Source: Rhabdochromatium marinum (GTDB lineage Bacteria; Pseudomonadota; Gammaproteobacteria; Chromatiales; Chromatiaceae). Taken from it: 64,000 nt of DNA. The position numbers and the translations under genes are program-made. Position 1 is the first letter of the stretch. The number at the start of each line of letters is the position of its first letter. The notes beneath the pieces were generated by a model. That model was not told where the DNA came from and did not search any database. It was given only the letters and a program-made list of their open reading frames with translations. This document shows positions 18,005 to 26,794 of this stretch, piece by piece. The DNA is taken from assembly GCF_016583795.1 (NCBI RefSeq), contig NZ_NRRS01000016.1:1-64000 (forward strand), in the 5' to 3' direction.

Positions 18005-19357
18005 TCAGAGCGTCAGCTGCAACCCATCCACCAGCAGCCCCGGCAAACAAGCACTCTCCAGCGACCGCCCGCCATAGGTCTGCGCCGACAGCATTAGCGA
18101 GGCATCAGCGCCGAGCGCGAGCAGACGCTCGCCTAACAGACCATAGAGACTGTCGTCGAAGCGCATGGGCGCAACCGGCGCGACGATCATGCCATTCTCA
18201 ACCCAGTAGGTGCCAAAGCGCGTCATGCCAGTGATGCGGCAATAATTGGGGTCGGACCAGTTGCAGTACCAGAGATTGCCGATGAATAAACCGCTGCCCA
18301 ACCTATTCAGTACCTGATCAGCGGCCAGATCGCCGGTGGCCATGATCAATGATTCAGGAGCGCCGCTGGCGGCATTCACCGGCTGATTGAATTCCTTGCC
18401 GGCGCGCGCATCGACCAGCGGCGTACCGGCCTGGCCCTGGTCGATTAGGGTCAGGGTGTCCGGGCGCAAAAAGCCTTCGCTGGTGAAGGCCGGCAGCAGA
18501 CCGGTACCCTCCGCGCCATGACTTTCACGCAGCACAACGCGAGAATCCAGGCGTTCCTCGCCATCGAGCAGCCGCAACAGCGGCGTTTGCCGGGTGCGCT
18601 GACTTTTGAGATCAAATCCGTCCCAGGCCAGCATCTCAATGAGTTCGGCCACTGCCATGGGCGCAAGCCAGGCGCGATAACGCCCTGGTGTCAGCCGTTT
18701 CAGCGGCCGGGTCATGATGTCGAGTTCCGCGCGCATGGCCTCAAGACGCTCGCGCACCGGCGTAACATCCCACGCCACCCCGCCATGTGAGCCCTTCACC
18801 GCGCAATCAGCGCCGCCATGACAGCTCCAGTCGAAGTGAAAACTGCGACTCACATGCCAGTGGCAATGCCCGACCGAACTGGCCAGCCCGGTGGTCAGCT
18901 CACCACTGGCCCAGATGCCGACCAGATCCAACCCTTGGGCGGCAGTCATGATGTCAGTCACCGCCGCGCCGGTTGCGACCAGGGGGACGGTTGGCCAGTG
19001 GTCGCTGCGCGTCGCCTCGGTGCTGAACTGAATATAGGGATCCTCGGGCAGATGGCGCAGGCGCAGACGCAGTTGCCGCAGCAAGGCCCGCGCCTGCTCA
19101 AAATCCCGTGCCAAATCACCGCTCAGATCGCACTGCGCTTCGGCCTGGCGCCTGTCCTCAATCAATGTGAGATTCAGGCGCGCATGCTGCACCTGCCCGG
19201 CCTGGCGGATGCGATTTTGATTCAGGCGCACAAAGTCCGAGTGCTCGGCATTCAGCTCGCAGAACAGGGTCTCGTCCGTGCGAGTTTCGGCGTTGAGTCG
19301 TCGGGCAAGCGTGTAGAAGCTGTCGCGCGCGTCTTCCTCGATCTGCTGTGCGCTCAT
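18005..19357 (-). CDS. TldE/PmbA-like protein, second pair
   Basis: This 450-residue protein is a divergent member of the TldD/PmbA family. It has an N-terminal TldD-type fold (FVRLNQNRIRQAGQVQHARL), a C-terminal domain with RITGMTRFGTYWVENGMIVA, and no HExxxH motif, so it should be the inactive partner. The ATG at 19357 overlaps the upstream stop in ATGA, which decides the start and suggests translational coupling. The middle contains HCHWHVSRSFHFDWSCHGG, unusually rich in His, Cys and Trp. Its target is unknown. Paralogous TldD/E pairs elsewhere process peptides, but I see no precursor peptide here. Confidence 0.85.
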   Translation of the reverse strand: MSAQQIEEDARDSFYTLARRLNAETRTDETLFCELNAEHSDFVRLNQNRIRQAGQVQHARLNLTLIEDRRQAEAQCDLSGDLARDFEQARALLRQLRLRLRHLPEDPYIQFSTEATRSDHWPTVPLVATGAAVTDIMTAAQGLDLVGIWASGELTTGLASSVGHCHWHVSRSFHFDWSCHGGADCAVKGSHGGVAWDVTPVRERLEAMRAELDIMTRPLKRLTPGRYRAWLAPMAVAELIEMLAWDGFDLKSQRTRQTPLLRLLDGEERLDSRVVLRESHGAEGTGLLPAFTSEGFLRPDTLTLIDQGQAGTPLVDARAGKEFNQPVNAASGAPESLIMATGDLAADQVLNRLGSGLFIGNLWYCNWSDPNYCRITGMTRFGTYWVENGMIVAPVAPMRFDDSLYGLLGERLLALGADASLMLSAQTYGGRSLESACLPGLLVDGLQLTL

Positions 19358-20823
19358 GCGCCACCTCCAAAGACATCGACCTGCCGAAAGCGGCACGGCG
19401 GTGAGGCATGGCCGACATACAGGGACTGATTCGGCTCACCCTTGCCGCAGTTGCACAGGCCACGCACTTCCACGGTGTCTGCTGCTCCCACCCCATCAAG
19501 ACTGCGCCAAAATTCAGCCGAGCACCCCAAATACCCCGGATTGCGCACCAGCTCGCCCAACTCACCGTCGATGATCAAACGTCCCAGCTCGCAGCCAAAC
19601 TGAAACTTGTTGCGGCTGTCGTCAATCGACCAAGAGCGGTTGGTTTCCATCAGCACGCCGCGCTCCACCCCACCGATCAGCTCGGCCAGGGTCGCCGAAC
19701 CGGGTTCGAGATTGAGATTGCCCATGCGGTCAATAGGCGGGCGATCCCAACCACTGGCGCGGGCATTAGCGGTGCCCGGCAGCCCGGCACGCGCCTGGGA
19801 CAGCGCACCGCCGAGCGGTCGCTCCAGCACGCCGTTGCGAATCAGATGCACCCGCTCAGCCAGGGTGCCGTCATCATCGGCCACTACGCTGGCAAGTTCG
19901 CCCGGCACACCGGGATCGAAGGTGACATTGAGCAACTCCGAGCCATAGCGATACTGACCGAACATGGCCGGGGTGACAAAGCTGGTGCCGGCGTAATTGC
20001 GCTCGTCGCCGAGGATGCGATCCAGCTCCAGCGGATGACCAATGCTCTCGTGAATCTGCAACATCATCTGGCTTGGCATCAGCACCAGATCCAGTGTCTC
20101 GGTGGGGCACTCGGGCGCCTCCAGCAACGCCAGGGCTTCCTCGGCGACCTGGGGGGCGGCCTCAACAAAGCCGAGCGCGGCCAGTCGCTCCAAGCCGCCC
20201 TGCTGCGGCCAGTCCGCGCCACCGCCGAGCCGCCGCTGGGTTTGATCACCGGCATTGGCCACCGCCAGCAGTCCAGAATGCAAAAACTCCAGATGATGCG
20301 CAATCTGCGCCCCGGCGCTGCTGACTAGGAGCTGATCCACACTGTTCCAGCCCAGCCAGGCCGAGCAGTCAAGAATTCGCGGGCTGATCGCCAGGGCCGC
20401 ATTGGCCTGCTGCAAGAGCGCCAGCTTGTCACTCAGCGGCACCTCACCCCACGGCTCCTCCACCGGCGCGTCATAGGTCGCTTGCAGTGTCGCGCGCGGC
20501 AGCAGGGCCGCGTCGAACAGACCATGCTGGTCGTGCGCCAACGCCCAGTCACGCGCCTGACGACCGGCGGCACGCAAGCCGGCGCGACTGAGATCATTGG
20601 TGGCCGCATAGCCCAGGCCGGCGCGCGTGACCACGGTCACCATGGCCCCCAGGGAATGGCCCAGCGCTGCCGGTTCCATGACCCCCTGGCGCACTTCCAG
20701 GCGATCCCAATGCTCAGCCACCAGGCGCAGGGACCAGTAATCGCACGCTGGCGCCACAGTGGCAAAGACCTTAGCCAAGGCTTGGAGGTCATGGAGCGAA
20801 TGGAAATTCACGGGTGCGGACAT
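19354..20823 (-). CDS. TldD-like metalloprotease, second pair
   Basis: The 489-residue protein is a second, diverged TldD. Zinc motif HESIGHPLELD supplies HExxxH, and the C-terminal RGLCNCGKGEPNQ resembles the Cys-containing third-ligand segment of TldD. Near the N-terminus RQGVMEPAALGHSLGAMVTV corresponds to the GxGVR region of canonical TldD. It is the first gene of the minus-strand run that continues through rlmH to pmbA. It is divergent from a DUF4342 gene, so its promoter should lie in 20824-20898. Substrate unknown. Confidence 0.87.
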   Translation of the reverse strand: MSAPVNFHSLHDLQALAKVFATVAPACDYWSLRLVAEHWDRLEVRQGVMEPAALGHSLGAMVTVVTRAGLGYAATNDLSRAGLRAAGRQARDWALAHDQHGLFDAALLPRATLQATYDAPVEEPWGEVPLSDKLALLQQANAALAISPRILDCSAWLGWNSVDQLLVSSAGAQIAHHLEFLHSGLLAVANAGDQTQRRLGGGADWPQQGGLERLAALGFVEAAPQVAEEALALLEAPECPTETLDLVLMPSQMMLQIHESIGHPLELDRILGDERNYAGTSFVTPAMFGQYRYGSELLNVTFDPGVPGELASVVADDDGTLAERVHLIRNGVLERPLGGALSQARAGLPGTANARASGWDRPPIDRMGNLNLEPGSATLAELIGGVERGVLMETNRSWSIDDSRNKFQFGCELGRLIIDGELGELVRNPGYLGCSAEFWRSLDGVGAADTVEVRGLCNCGKGEPNQSLYVGHASPPCRFRQVDVFGGGA

Positions 20824-20898
20824 CTTGATTGCTCTTTGCTAAACTTTGCGCTTCGCTGCAGCCGTTTTATCTCCAGTCATCGCCGCAGGCCGCCTGTT

Positions 20899-21204
20899 AT
20901 GTCTCAATACCGCTCCAATCGTAACATCACCGAACGCGCCACCGTTGCTGGTCGTGACCTGCTCGAGTTCCTCAAAGCCACCATTGCTGAGGGGAATGTT
21001 CGGCGCTTGGTGATACGTAAGGCCAACGGCACGCCGCTGCTGGATATTCCGCTCACCGCCGGCGTCGCCGTCGGTGGTGCCCTGACACTGCTTGCCCCCT
21101 TTCTGGCGGCCCTCGGCGCCATCGCCGCGCTCTTTACCAAGGTACAGGTAGACGTGCAGCGCAAGGTCGAGCCACGCCAGGAACGCCCCATCTCCGAGGA
21201 CTAA
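20899..21204 (+). CDS. DUF4342-type small protein with hydrophobic hairpin
   Basis: The 101-residue protein resembles the DUF4342 family. It has an N-terminal helical part with LLEFLKATIAEGNVRRLVIR, then IPLTAGVAVGGAL and a hydrophobic stretch LLAPFLAALGAIAALFTKVQ, which could insert into the membrane or form a hairpin. It ends in a charged tail. No function is established for the family. It is divergent from the second tldD and followed after 66 bases by another small gene on the same strand. Confidence 0.75.
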   Translation: MSQYRSNRNITERATVAGRDLLEFLKATIAEGNVRRLVIRKANGTPLLDIPLTAGVAVGGALTLLAPFLAALGAIAALFTKVQVDVQRKVEPRQERPISED

Positions 21205-21270
21205 CCCCCGGACTCACACCCCTTGACCCTTTTAACCCCACTTGACTCGACAGGACTCCACAGAGCACCG

Positions 21271-21459
21271 ATGAAAGCAATCAAACGCACCAAGGAACAC
21301 CGGATTTACCAGAAGCGCTCCGGGCGCTATGCCGTCACAAACGCACGCAAGCGCCCGATCAACGGCGATGACAAAGCCGCCGTGCTCCTTGCCGAGGGCC
21401 TGATCAGCGCGCCCAAGGCCAAGAACCCGGAAGCCGCAGCTGAAGCAGCTGCTGAGTAA
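21271..21459 (+). CDS. Small conserved basic protein, 62 residues
   Basis: The protein begins MKAIKRTKEHRIYQKRSGRY and continues AVTNARKRPINGDDKAAVLL, then an Ala/Glu-rich tail. I recall similar short proteins in Gammaproteobacteria without a known role. The Arg/Lys-rich first half could bind nucleic acid, which is speculation. Start chosen at 21271 because the preceding in-frame codons do not look coding. A long hairpin follows the stop. Confidence 0.7.
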   Translation: MKAIKRTKEHRIYQKRSGRYAVTNARKRPINGDDKAAVLLAEGLISAPKAKNPEAAAEAAAE

Positions 21460-21482
21460 AGGCTCACGACTTAAGTTGACGC

Positions 21483-21521
21483 AGCCACTCGCGATTCGCC
21501 CGGGCGATCTCGCGAGTGGCT
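21483..21521. terminator. Long perfect hairpin between convergent genes
   Basis: A 12-bp perfect inverted repeat (AGCCACTCGCGA / TCGCGAGTGGCT) encloses a 15-base loop that itself contains CGCCCGGGCG. It lies between convergent gene ends at 21459 and 21534, so it could stop transcription from both sides. There is no T-run, so intrinsic termination is uncertain. The structure could instead be an intergenic repeat. Confidence 0.5.
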
Positions 21522-21533
21522 TGGCCTTTACCA

Positions 21534-21863
21534 TCATTTGCCCGACTCGGCACGGCGCCCGCGCACAATTTCATCCATAATCGCATCAACCGACGACTGC
21601 GGCATCCCTTGGTCAAGCGCGCGCTGACGAACTTTTAACAGCAGCTGCCCGAGCTCACTGATTTCGGACGCATCCTCATCCACCCTGCCCGTCTGGCTGA
21701 GGACCAATGCCGCGCTGGCCTGATCATCAGCACTCACCGAAGATGCTCCGAGCCGAGTCTCAGGCAGCACCGTAACCACGACCCGCGCCCGCGTCACTTC
21801 CGGTAAGGGTTCCAGCAAGTACACCCGGCCGTTTTCATAAATACCTTCGACACTTGTCAACAT
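21534..21863 (-). CDS. Antitoxin-like protein (DUF104/AF2212 type), orphan
   Basis: The 109-residue protein starts MLTSVEGIYENGRVYLLEPL and continues ARVVVTVLPE, a small beta-rich N-terminus typical of antitoxin families related to DUF104 (ISVEGVY.DGKV.LLEP). The rest is acidic and helical, ending MDEIVRGRRAESGK. A toxin such as a PIN protein usually follows, but the next downstream sequence is a hairpin and a convergent gene. The partner is therefore missing or elsewhere. A 16-bp palindrome lies 35 bases upstream and could be the operator. The family call is moderate. Confidence 0.6.
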   Translation of the reverse strand: MLTSVEGIYENGRVYLLEPLPEVTRARVVVTVLPETRLGASSVSADDQASAALVLSQTGRVDEDASEISELGQLLLKVRQRALDQGMPQSSVDAIMDEIVRGRRAESGK

Positions 21864-21897
21864 TCACGACCACCTTGCGATTCTATTGTTTGACAGA

Positions 21898-21913
21898 TTT
21901 CATGCGCATGAAA
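21898..21913. promoter_or_regulatory. Palindromic operator candidate upstream of antitoxin gene
   Basis: TTTCATGCGCATGAAA is a perfect 16-bp palindrome, 35 bases upstream of the antitoxin-like start at 21863. Many antitoxins bind such sites to repress their own promoter. No binding protein is shown by sequence, so this is inference. Confidence 0.4.
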
Positions 21914-22022
21914 ACGCCACTCATACACCAAAAAATCATACCCCAGAAACCCAAATGCTAATCACCTGATCCCACCAGGCGCAGCTGGTAGAATTTTCAG
22001 ACCCAGTTTCAGAGGGGTAGTC

Positions 22023-22253
22023 ATGACTGAGTACCATGATCGAATCAAGAAGGTTGGCAACAAGTGCAGTGAAATTAGCCAGACAATGTCTGAGCCCCAC
22101 TACCTGCACGTTGACCTCTATACATACAGCGACGGCCGGCTGAATCTGCGTATCGACGGAAACCTTGACCATGCAGGGATCGAAAAATTGAGCAAGGTCT
22201 TTTGTTATCTGCACAAGGTTTTGAAAGATGAGCCTCCATCAACCACCCTGTGA
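22023..22253 (+). CDS. Hypothetical protein, 76 residues
   Basis: I do not recognise this protein. It reads MTEYHDRIKKVGNKCSEISQ at the start and HVDLYTYSDGRLNLRIDGNL in the middle, suggesting a short alpha-beta fold without signal peptide or membrane segment. Support for coding comes from a good Shine-Dalgarno (AGAGGGG about 6 bases before the ATG) and a position between two genes with no overlap. Base composition is slightly lower in GC than the neighbours. Confidence 0.5.
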   Translation: MTEYHDRIKKVGNKCSEISQTMSEPHYLHVDLYTYSDGRLNLRIDGNLDHAGIEKLSKVFCYLHKVLKDEPPSTTL

Positions 22254-22300
22254 CGCCTCCACCCACTTCCACCGCGCGCTGATATCGACACCCCCATAAC

Positions 22301-24535
22301 GTGCCAAATACATCTTCGACTGACGTCCTTCCTTCAGACCCTTCGCCCCTGAAAACACACGCTTTCTTCGTCACCGCCGCCCGGCATCTGGAGACCCTGC
22401 TGGCCGAGGAATTACGCGATCTGGGTATTCCAGAGCCGCGCGAAACCCGTGCGGGTGTTACCTTTCAGGGCCGGCTGGCCGATGCCTATCGGGTCTGCCT
22501 CTGGTCACGCATCGCCAACCGGGTGCTGCTACCGCTGGGTGATTGGCCGGCGGCCGATCCTGAGGCACTCTATGCCGGGGCCGCCGCCATTGACTGGTCG
22601 GCGCATCTCGGCGCGGAACAAAGCCTAGCAATTCATGTTGACAGCGCGCGCTCGACAATTGATCACTCGCATTTCGTCGCCCAACGCATCAAAGATGCGA
22701 TCGTCGATCAAATCCGTGACCGCAGTGGACAGCGGCCCTCTGTGCAGCGCGTGCAGCCAGATATTCGTCTCTATGGCCGCTTGTTTCGCGATCAGTTGGC
22801 ACTGAGTCTGGATCTGTCGGGGGATTCCCTGCACCGGCGTGGCTATCGCACCGAGGCCGGGCCGGCAACCATTAAGGAAAACTTGGCGGCGGCCTTGCTG
22901 CGCCGTGCTCACTGGACGGAGATTGCCGCTGCCGGAGGCGCCTTGGTCGATCCACTGTGCGGCGCCGGCACCCTGGTGATCGAAGCGGCGCTCATGGCCG
23001 CTGACCGGGCGCCAGGACTGCGGCGCAACTACTGGGGATTCACCGCCTGGCGTGGCCATGATCCGCATCTCTGGCAAGCCATGCTGACAGAAGCCGAGCA
23101 ACGTGCCACCGCCGGCCTGGCGCACCTGGGGCGTCTGTGTGGCTATGACCGCGACAGCGCAGCGATTCGCATCGCGTATGCCAATCTGGAGCGCGCCGGT
23201 TTGCAGGGACGCGTACATTTTGAGCGGCGCGAACTCAGCGACTGTCGCCCGTGCGGCGGTACGAGTCAGGGGCTGGTGATTAGCAATCCGCCCTATGGCG
23301 AGCGGCTTGGCGCGGGAGAAGATCTTCAGCCCCTGTATCGCACGCTCGGGCACTTGCTGCGCGACCACTTCGAGGGCTGGCAGGGTGCCGTCTTAACCGC
23401 TGATCCGAGCCTCGGCAAGTGCATGGGCCTGCGCGCCCATCGCCGTCATCGCCTGTTCAACGGCCCACTCGACTGCCAGTTACTGCATTTCGACATCCAC
23501 CCTGCGGCCTATGTCGATGAACGTCCGCGTCCGCTGCCACCCGAGCAACGCGGCCCAGGTGCGGAGATGCTGGCCAACCGCCTGCGCAAAAACCACAAAG
23601 CCCTGAGCCGCTGGCTCAAACGACACCGCATCGGCTGCTACCGGCTCTATGATGCCGATGTGCCCGAGTACGCCCTGGCCATTGATCTGTACACCTGTCT
23701 GGATGACCCGGACCGGGAGCACCCACGCGTGCATGTGCAGGAATATGCGGCCCCGCCTGAGATCGATCCGCGCACCGCCCGGCGGCGCCTGCGCGAAGCC
23801 ATGGGCGTGATTGGCGAGACGCTGGGTGAACTCTTGGGTGTCAAGCCGGACGACTTGTTTTTTAAGGTGCGGCAACGCCAGCGCGGTACGGCTCAGTATG
23901 AAAAGCAGCGTCAGATTGGACGTTGGTTTGAAGTGCAAGAAGCCGGACTACGTCTGCTGGTTAATTTGGAAGACTACCTGGACACCGGGCTCTTTCTTGA
24001 TCATCGCAACACCCGCGCCCTGCTGGGACAACAGGCCTCCGGGCGGCGCTTTTTGAATTTGTTCGGCTACACCGGTGCAGCGAGCGTACATGCGGCCGCC
24101 GGTGGCGCCCAGTCCACACTGACGGTGGATCTCTCACGCACCTATTGCGACTGGGCTGAGCGCAATCTGGCGCTCAATGGGTTCTCAGCACCCCAACATC
24201 GGGTCGAACAGGCCGACTGCCTACAATGGCTGGAGCGCCCACGCTGGGAAAAATTCGGGCTGATTTTTCTTGATCCGCCGAGCTTTTCGACCTCCAAACG
24301 CATGCGCCACAGTCTGGATATCCAGCGTGATCATGTCGGCCTGATCCAGCAGGCCGCCCGGCTGCTGGAACCGGACGGCGAACTGATTTTTTCCACCAAT
24401 CTGCGTCGCTTCAAGCTGGACAGCAACGCCTTGCCCGACTGGCACATTGAGGATCTAAACCCCCGCACACTTCCGAATGATTTTAAGCGCAACGCGCGTA
24501 TTCATCATTGTTGGTGCTTGCGTCAGCGTTCCTGA
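22301..24535 (+). CDS. rlmL: Bifunctional 23S rRNA methyltransferase RlmKL
   Basis: RlmKL methylates 23S rRNA at G2445 (N2, RlmL half) and G2069 (N7, RlmK half). The 744-residue protein has an N-terminal THUMP domain, then a Rossmann methyltransferase with DPLCGAGTLVIEAAL and catalytic SNPPYGERLG. After a linker comes a second methyltransferase with LFGYTGAASVHAAAGGA and LDPPSFSTSKRM. This fused form is typical of Gammaproteobacteria. The GTG start at 22301 has no clear Shine-Dalgarno. Conserved sequence begins near residue 19, so the exact start is uncertain. Confidence 0.93.
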   Translation: MPNTSSTDVLPSDPSPLKTHAFFVTAARHLETLLAEELRDLGIPEPRETRAGVTFQGRLADAYRVCLWSRIANRVLLPLGDWPAADPEALYAGAAAIDWSAHLGAEQSLAIHVDSARSTIDHSHFVAQRIKDAIVDQIRDRSGQRPSVQRVQPDIRLYGRLFRDQLALSLDLSGDSLHRRGYRTEAGPATIKENLAAALLRRAHWTEIAAAGGALVDPLCGAGTLVIEAALMAADRAPGLRRNYWGFTAWRGHDPHLWQAMLTEAEQRATAGLAHLGRLCGYDRDSAAIRIAYANLERAGLQGRVHFERRELSDCRPCGGTSQGLVISNPPYGERLGAGEDLQPLYRTLGHLLRDHFEGWQGAVLTADPSLGKCMGLRAHRRHRLFNGPLDCQLLHFDIHPAAYVDERPRPLPPEQRGPGAEMLANRLRKNHKALSRWLKRHRIGCYRLYDADVPEYALAIDLYTCLDDPDREHPRVHVQEYAAPPEIDPRTARRRLREAMGVIGETLGELLGVKPDDLFFKVRQRQRGTAQYEKQRQIGRWFEVQEAGLRLLVNLEDYLDTGLFLDHRNTRALLGQQASGRRFLNLFGYTGAASVHAAAGGAQSTLTVDLSRTYCDWAERNLALNGFSAPQHRVEQADCLQWLERPRWEKFGLIFLDPPSFSTSKRMRHSLDIQRDHVGLIQQAARLLEPDGELIFSTNLRRFKLDSNALPDWHIEDLNPRTLPNDFKRNARIHHCWCLRQRS

Positions 24536-24578
24536 ACACCACATCACAGGGCGCCACACCAGACTCAAATGTGGCAGA

Positions 24579-25199
24579 TTAAGTGTGGCTGCCCGCCGCG
24601 ATCGTACCGGCTGTAGTACCAGCGGTTTTGTGTTTGCTTTTGAACTTCGCACGCACCAGTAAGGTCACAAGGATGGCGACCAAAGCCACCCCGGCGACGG
24701 TTCCCAAGAGCACGGCATTGTCATCGAACCACCCGATGGTCTCGCCGCTCAAAATCAGGAAGCCTCCGAACAGAGCCATCTTCCAGTCTGCATGGATGCC
24801 AGCCAGCATTGCTGTCAGCCCGAGCAAAAAGATCATCATGACGCCGTCTGTTTCAGCATTCAGGAAGTGGAGCAAATCCTTCGTGAAGAAATAATGCACC
24901 ACAATCGCCAGCGCCGCCCAATGCAACACTTGGCGTACCAGGTAAAGAGCACGGGATTTCGGCGTATCACCCGCATGATATTTCCATCCCCCAACAATGG
25001 CGACCAGCGCAACGGCGGGAATGAACCAGAGCCACTTGATGACCGCCTCGGTCGGCTCTCGGTCGGTCATGGCTACCAATACGATGGTGGTGATATAGAG
25101 AATAATGTACGGCAGTTGATTCAAAAAAAACACCAGCCGCGCTTTTTTCATGGCAGCCTTAATGGTCTCAGCATCAGGTATCGCATCTAATGTTGTCAC
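24579..25199 (-). CDS. Integral membrane protein, partner of a ferritin-like gene
   Basis: The 206-residue protein has about six hydrophobic segments (roughly residues 22-45, 54-72, 84-105, 119-137, 140-157 and 163-183). The N-terminus is cytosolic-looking and the tail is Lys/Thr/Ala-rich. I do not recognise the family. Charged residues within or beside membrane segments (HADWK, ETIGWFDD, TKDLLHF) could serve transport. It lies 61 bases after the encapsulated-ferritin-like gene on the same strand, so the two may be co-transcribed. A role in moving iron for that protein is inference only. Confidence 0.75.
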   Translation of the reverse strand: MTTLDAIPDAETIKAAMKKARLVFFLNQLPYIILYITTIVLVAMTDREPTEAVIKWLWFIPAVALVAIVGGWKYHAGDTPKSRALYLVRQVLHWAALAIVVHYFFTKDLLHFLNAETDGVMMIFLLGLTAMLAGIHADWKMALFGGFLILSGETIGWFDDNAVLLGTVAGVALVAILVTLLVRAKFKSKHKTAGTTAGTIAAGSHT

Positions 25200-25260
25200 A
25201 GACGTTACTCCTCTTTCGATTCATCTAAAGTCGGGGGATGAGCCAGGACGTGCCGGGCTT

Positions 25261-25548
25261 TTAATGATGGGTGATCGCCTTGTCGGTGAACAGATAATCC
25301 TTCAATTCGCCGTCAAACTTGCTGTCCCGGCGGCGAATCCACTCCAGCAACATGGCTGCATGTTCTTTTTCTTCATCGCGATTGTGCGCCAAAATGCCAG
25401 CCAGTTCCTTGTCCTGACAGGCATCAACGCGCTGGTTGTACCAGTCAACCGCCTCAAGCTCCTCCATCAACGACTGAATAGCCCGATGCATATCGCGGGT
25501 CTCAGTGCTCAGCTCGTCGATGGGTTCGTGGTAACCTTCGTTTGCCAT
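25261..25548 (-). CDS. Encapsulated-ferritin-like protein (EncFtn family)
   Basis: This 95-residue two-helix protein matches the EncFtn family of ferroxidases, known as cargo of encapsulin nanocompartments in Rhodospirillum rubrum. Expected metal-site residues are present: Glu29/30/32 with Trp36-Tyr37 in MEELEAVDWY, and Glu60 and His63 in DEEKEHA. Two such subunits form a four-helix ferroxidase site. The protein ends at YLFTDKAITHH, so the C-terminal encapsulin-loading peptide is absent, and no encapsulin gene is in the window. The next gene encodes a membrane protein. It may therefore work outside a shell. A GGAG sequence lies about 11 bases before the ATG. Confidence 0.85.
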   Translation of the reverse strand: MANEGYHEPIDELSTETRDMHRAIQSLMEELEAVDWYNQRVDACQDKELAGILAHNRDEEKEHAAMLLEWIRRRDSKFDGELKDYLFTDKAITHH

Positions 25549-25858
25549 ACAATATCGTCTCCGCTGAATGTTGCTCTCACTTGCAGTTTACATTGTCCGA
25601 GTCAGCGGGCTTAAAGACAAGTCAGCCTGCGACTTGCCCCGGGAGCGACATCCTCAATGCTGAGCATTCGCCACCCTCACCGCTGTCAATATCCTAACCC
25701 AGCTGCGCCAGTGCAGTGCGGCCCGGCGCTGCCTCGCCCGGTTGCTCGCGCGCAGAAGCATTTGACCGATCCAGACTCGATCCCTACTCTTTATCTATCT
25801 GGCTCAGGCATTTTGGCCAACCTGAGCACCGCGCTTCACATCACCGCTCAAGCCACTC
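25549..25858. other. Intergenic region between EncFtn-like gene and histidine kinase
   Basis: These 310 bases separate two divergent genes and should hold both promoters. I see no convincing coding sequence and no recognisable Fur-box-like palindrome. Short frames here have no family features. Confidence 0.45.
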
Positions 25859-26794
25859 ATGAAAGACATTGAGATTACCCGACCGCTGCATCTGGACAGT
25901 TCTGAAACCGTCGCGCTGGATACACACTCCTTTCTAAACATTCTCAATGTGGTGAACCTGGAGTTATCCTGTCTCGCCGATCTTTGCGGTCTCGAACACG
26001 AACTTCAGGACAGCATTCAGTGCATAATGTCAACTGCACACGACCTTTCCGATCCGGATGTGGCTTATCAGCGGATTGCCGGGCTGCATGAGGACATCGC
26101 CGCGATCAAACAGCAGGTCGCGGATCTCCTGGCGACCAAACCCGAGATGCGCGACTCAGCTCCAGTGCAGGAGGCGCTGGAAAATCTGGAATCAATTTTT
26201 ACGATCCTGCACCAGCGCATCAATGACCTCCAGATGCACATGCATGATCGGGGAAACTGGAAAACCTTCAAGATTGCTCAAGTGATTAATGATTTCCAGC
26301 AAGTCTTTGGTGCAATTGAAAAAAACAGCAAAGGCCGGTTTCGCATTATCTCCAACATCGCCGCACAACAATCGAAGGACTATTATGTGGACTTTAAGGT
26401 TCATAGTACCGAAGATCCCTGGATCAGCATGCCACCGGTGCTGATTGATGTGATCAGGGATCTGTTGGCCAATGCGCGCAAATACACCAAACCTGGTGGG
26501 CGCATCAGTGCCGGTGTCTGGAGTGACGAACACCAGTTATGCATTGGCGTGGAGGACTCTGGCTGCGGCATTCCCGAACAGGAAATCGAGTCGGTGATCG
26601 ATTATGGCCAGCGTGCCTCCAATGTACTGCAGCGCCGTACCATGGGGGGCGGACTCGGACTGACCAAGGCGTATGTTATCTGCAAGCAGTTTGGCGGTCG
26701 CTTCTGGATTCGCTCGGAGTTAAATCGCGGCACGCGCATTCGCATGGTCATCCCCAAAGCGCCGCATCAGGCCGGCGATTGCCATGCGCTCTAA
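25859..26794 (+). CDS. Soluble sensor histidine kinase without an obvious sensor domain
   Basis: The 311-residue protein has a C-terminal HATPase_c domain with N-box [11 protein letters not shown]1 box DSGCGIP and G2 box [11 protein letters not shown] possible phospho-accepting His lies near residue 28 in [12 protein letters not shown], an H-box form in which Asn follows at +3. Between them is a helical region likely to be the dimerisation part. There is no membrane segment or PAS/GAF domain visible, so the signal may come from a partner. No response regulator is adjacent. The end overlaps the nadE start by 11 bases. Confidence 0.82.
   Translation: MKDIEITRPLHLDSSETVALDTHSFLNILNVVNLELSCLADLCGLEHELQDSIQCIMSTAHDLSDPDVAYQRIAGLHEDIAAIKQQVADLLATKPEMRDSAPVQEALENLESIFTILHQRINDLQMHMHDRGNWKTFKIAQVINDFQQVFGAIEKNSKGRFRIISNIAAQQSKDYYVDFKVHSTEDPWISMPPVLIDVIRDLLANARKYTKPGGRISAGVWSDEHQLCIGVEDSGCGIPEQEIESVIDYGQRASNVLQRRTMGGGLGLTKAYVICKQFGGRFWIRSELNRGTRIRMVIPKAPHQAGDCHAL

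Noticed and set aside
20824-21459. Precursor peptide for the second TldD/TldE pair
   Set aside because: The two small genes nearby are divergent. They encode a DUF4342 protein and a basic 62-residue protein with no leader-core pattern, and no modification enzyme is present.
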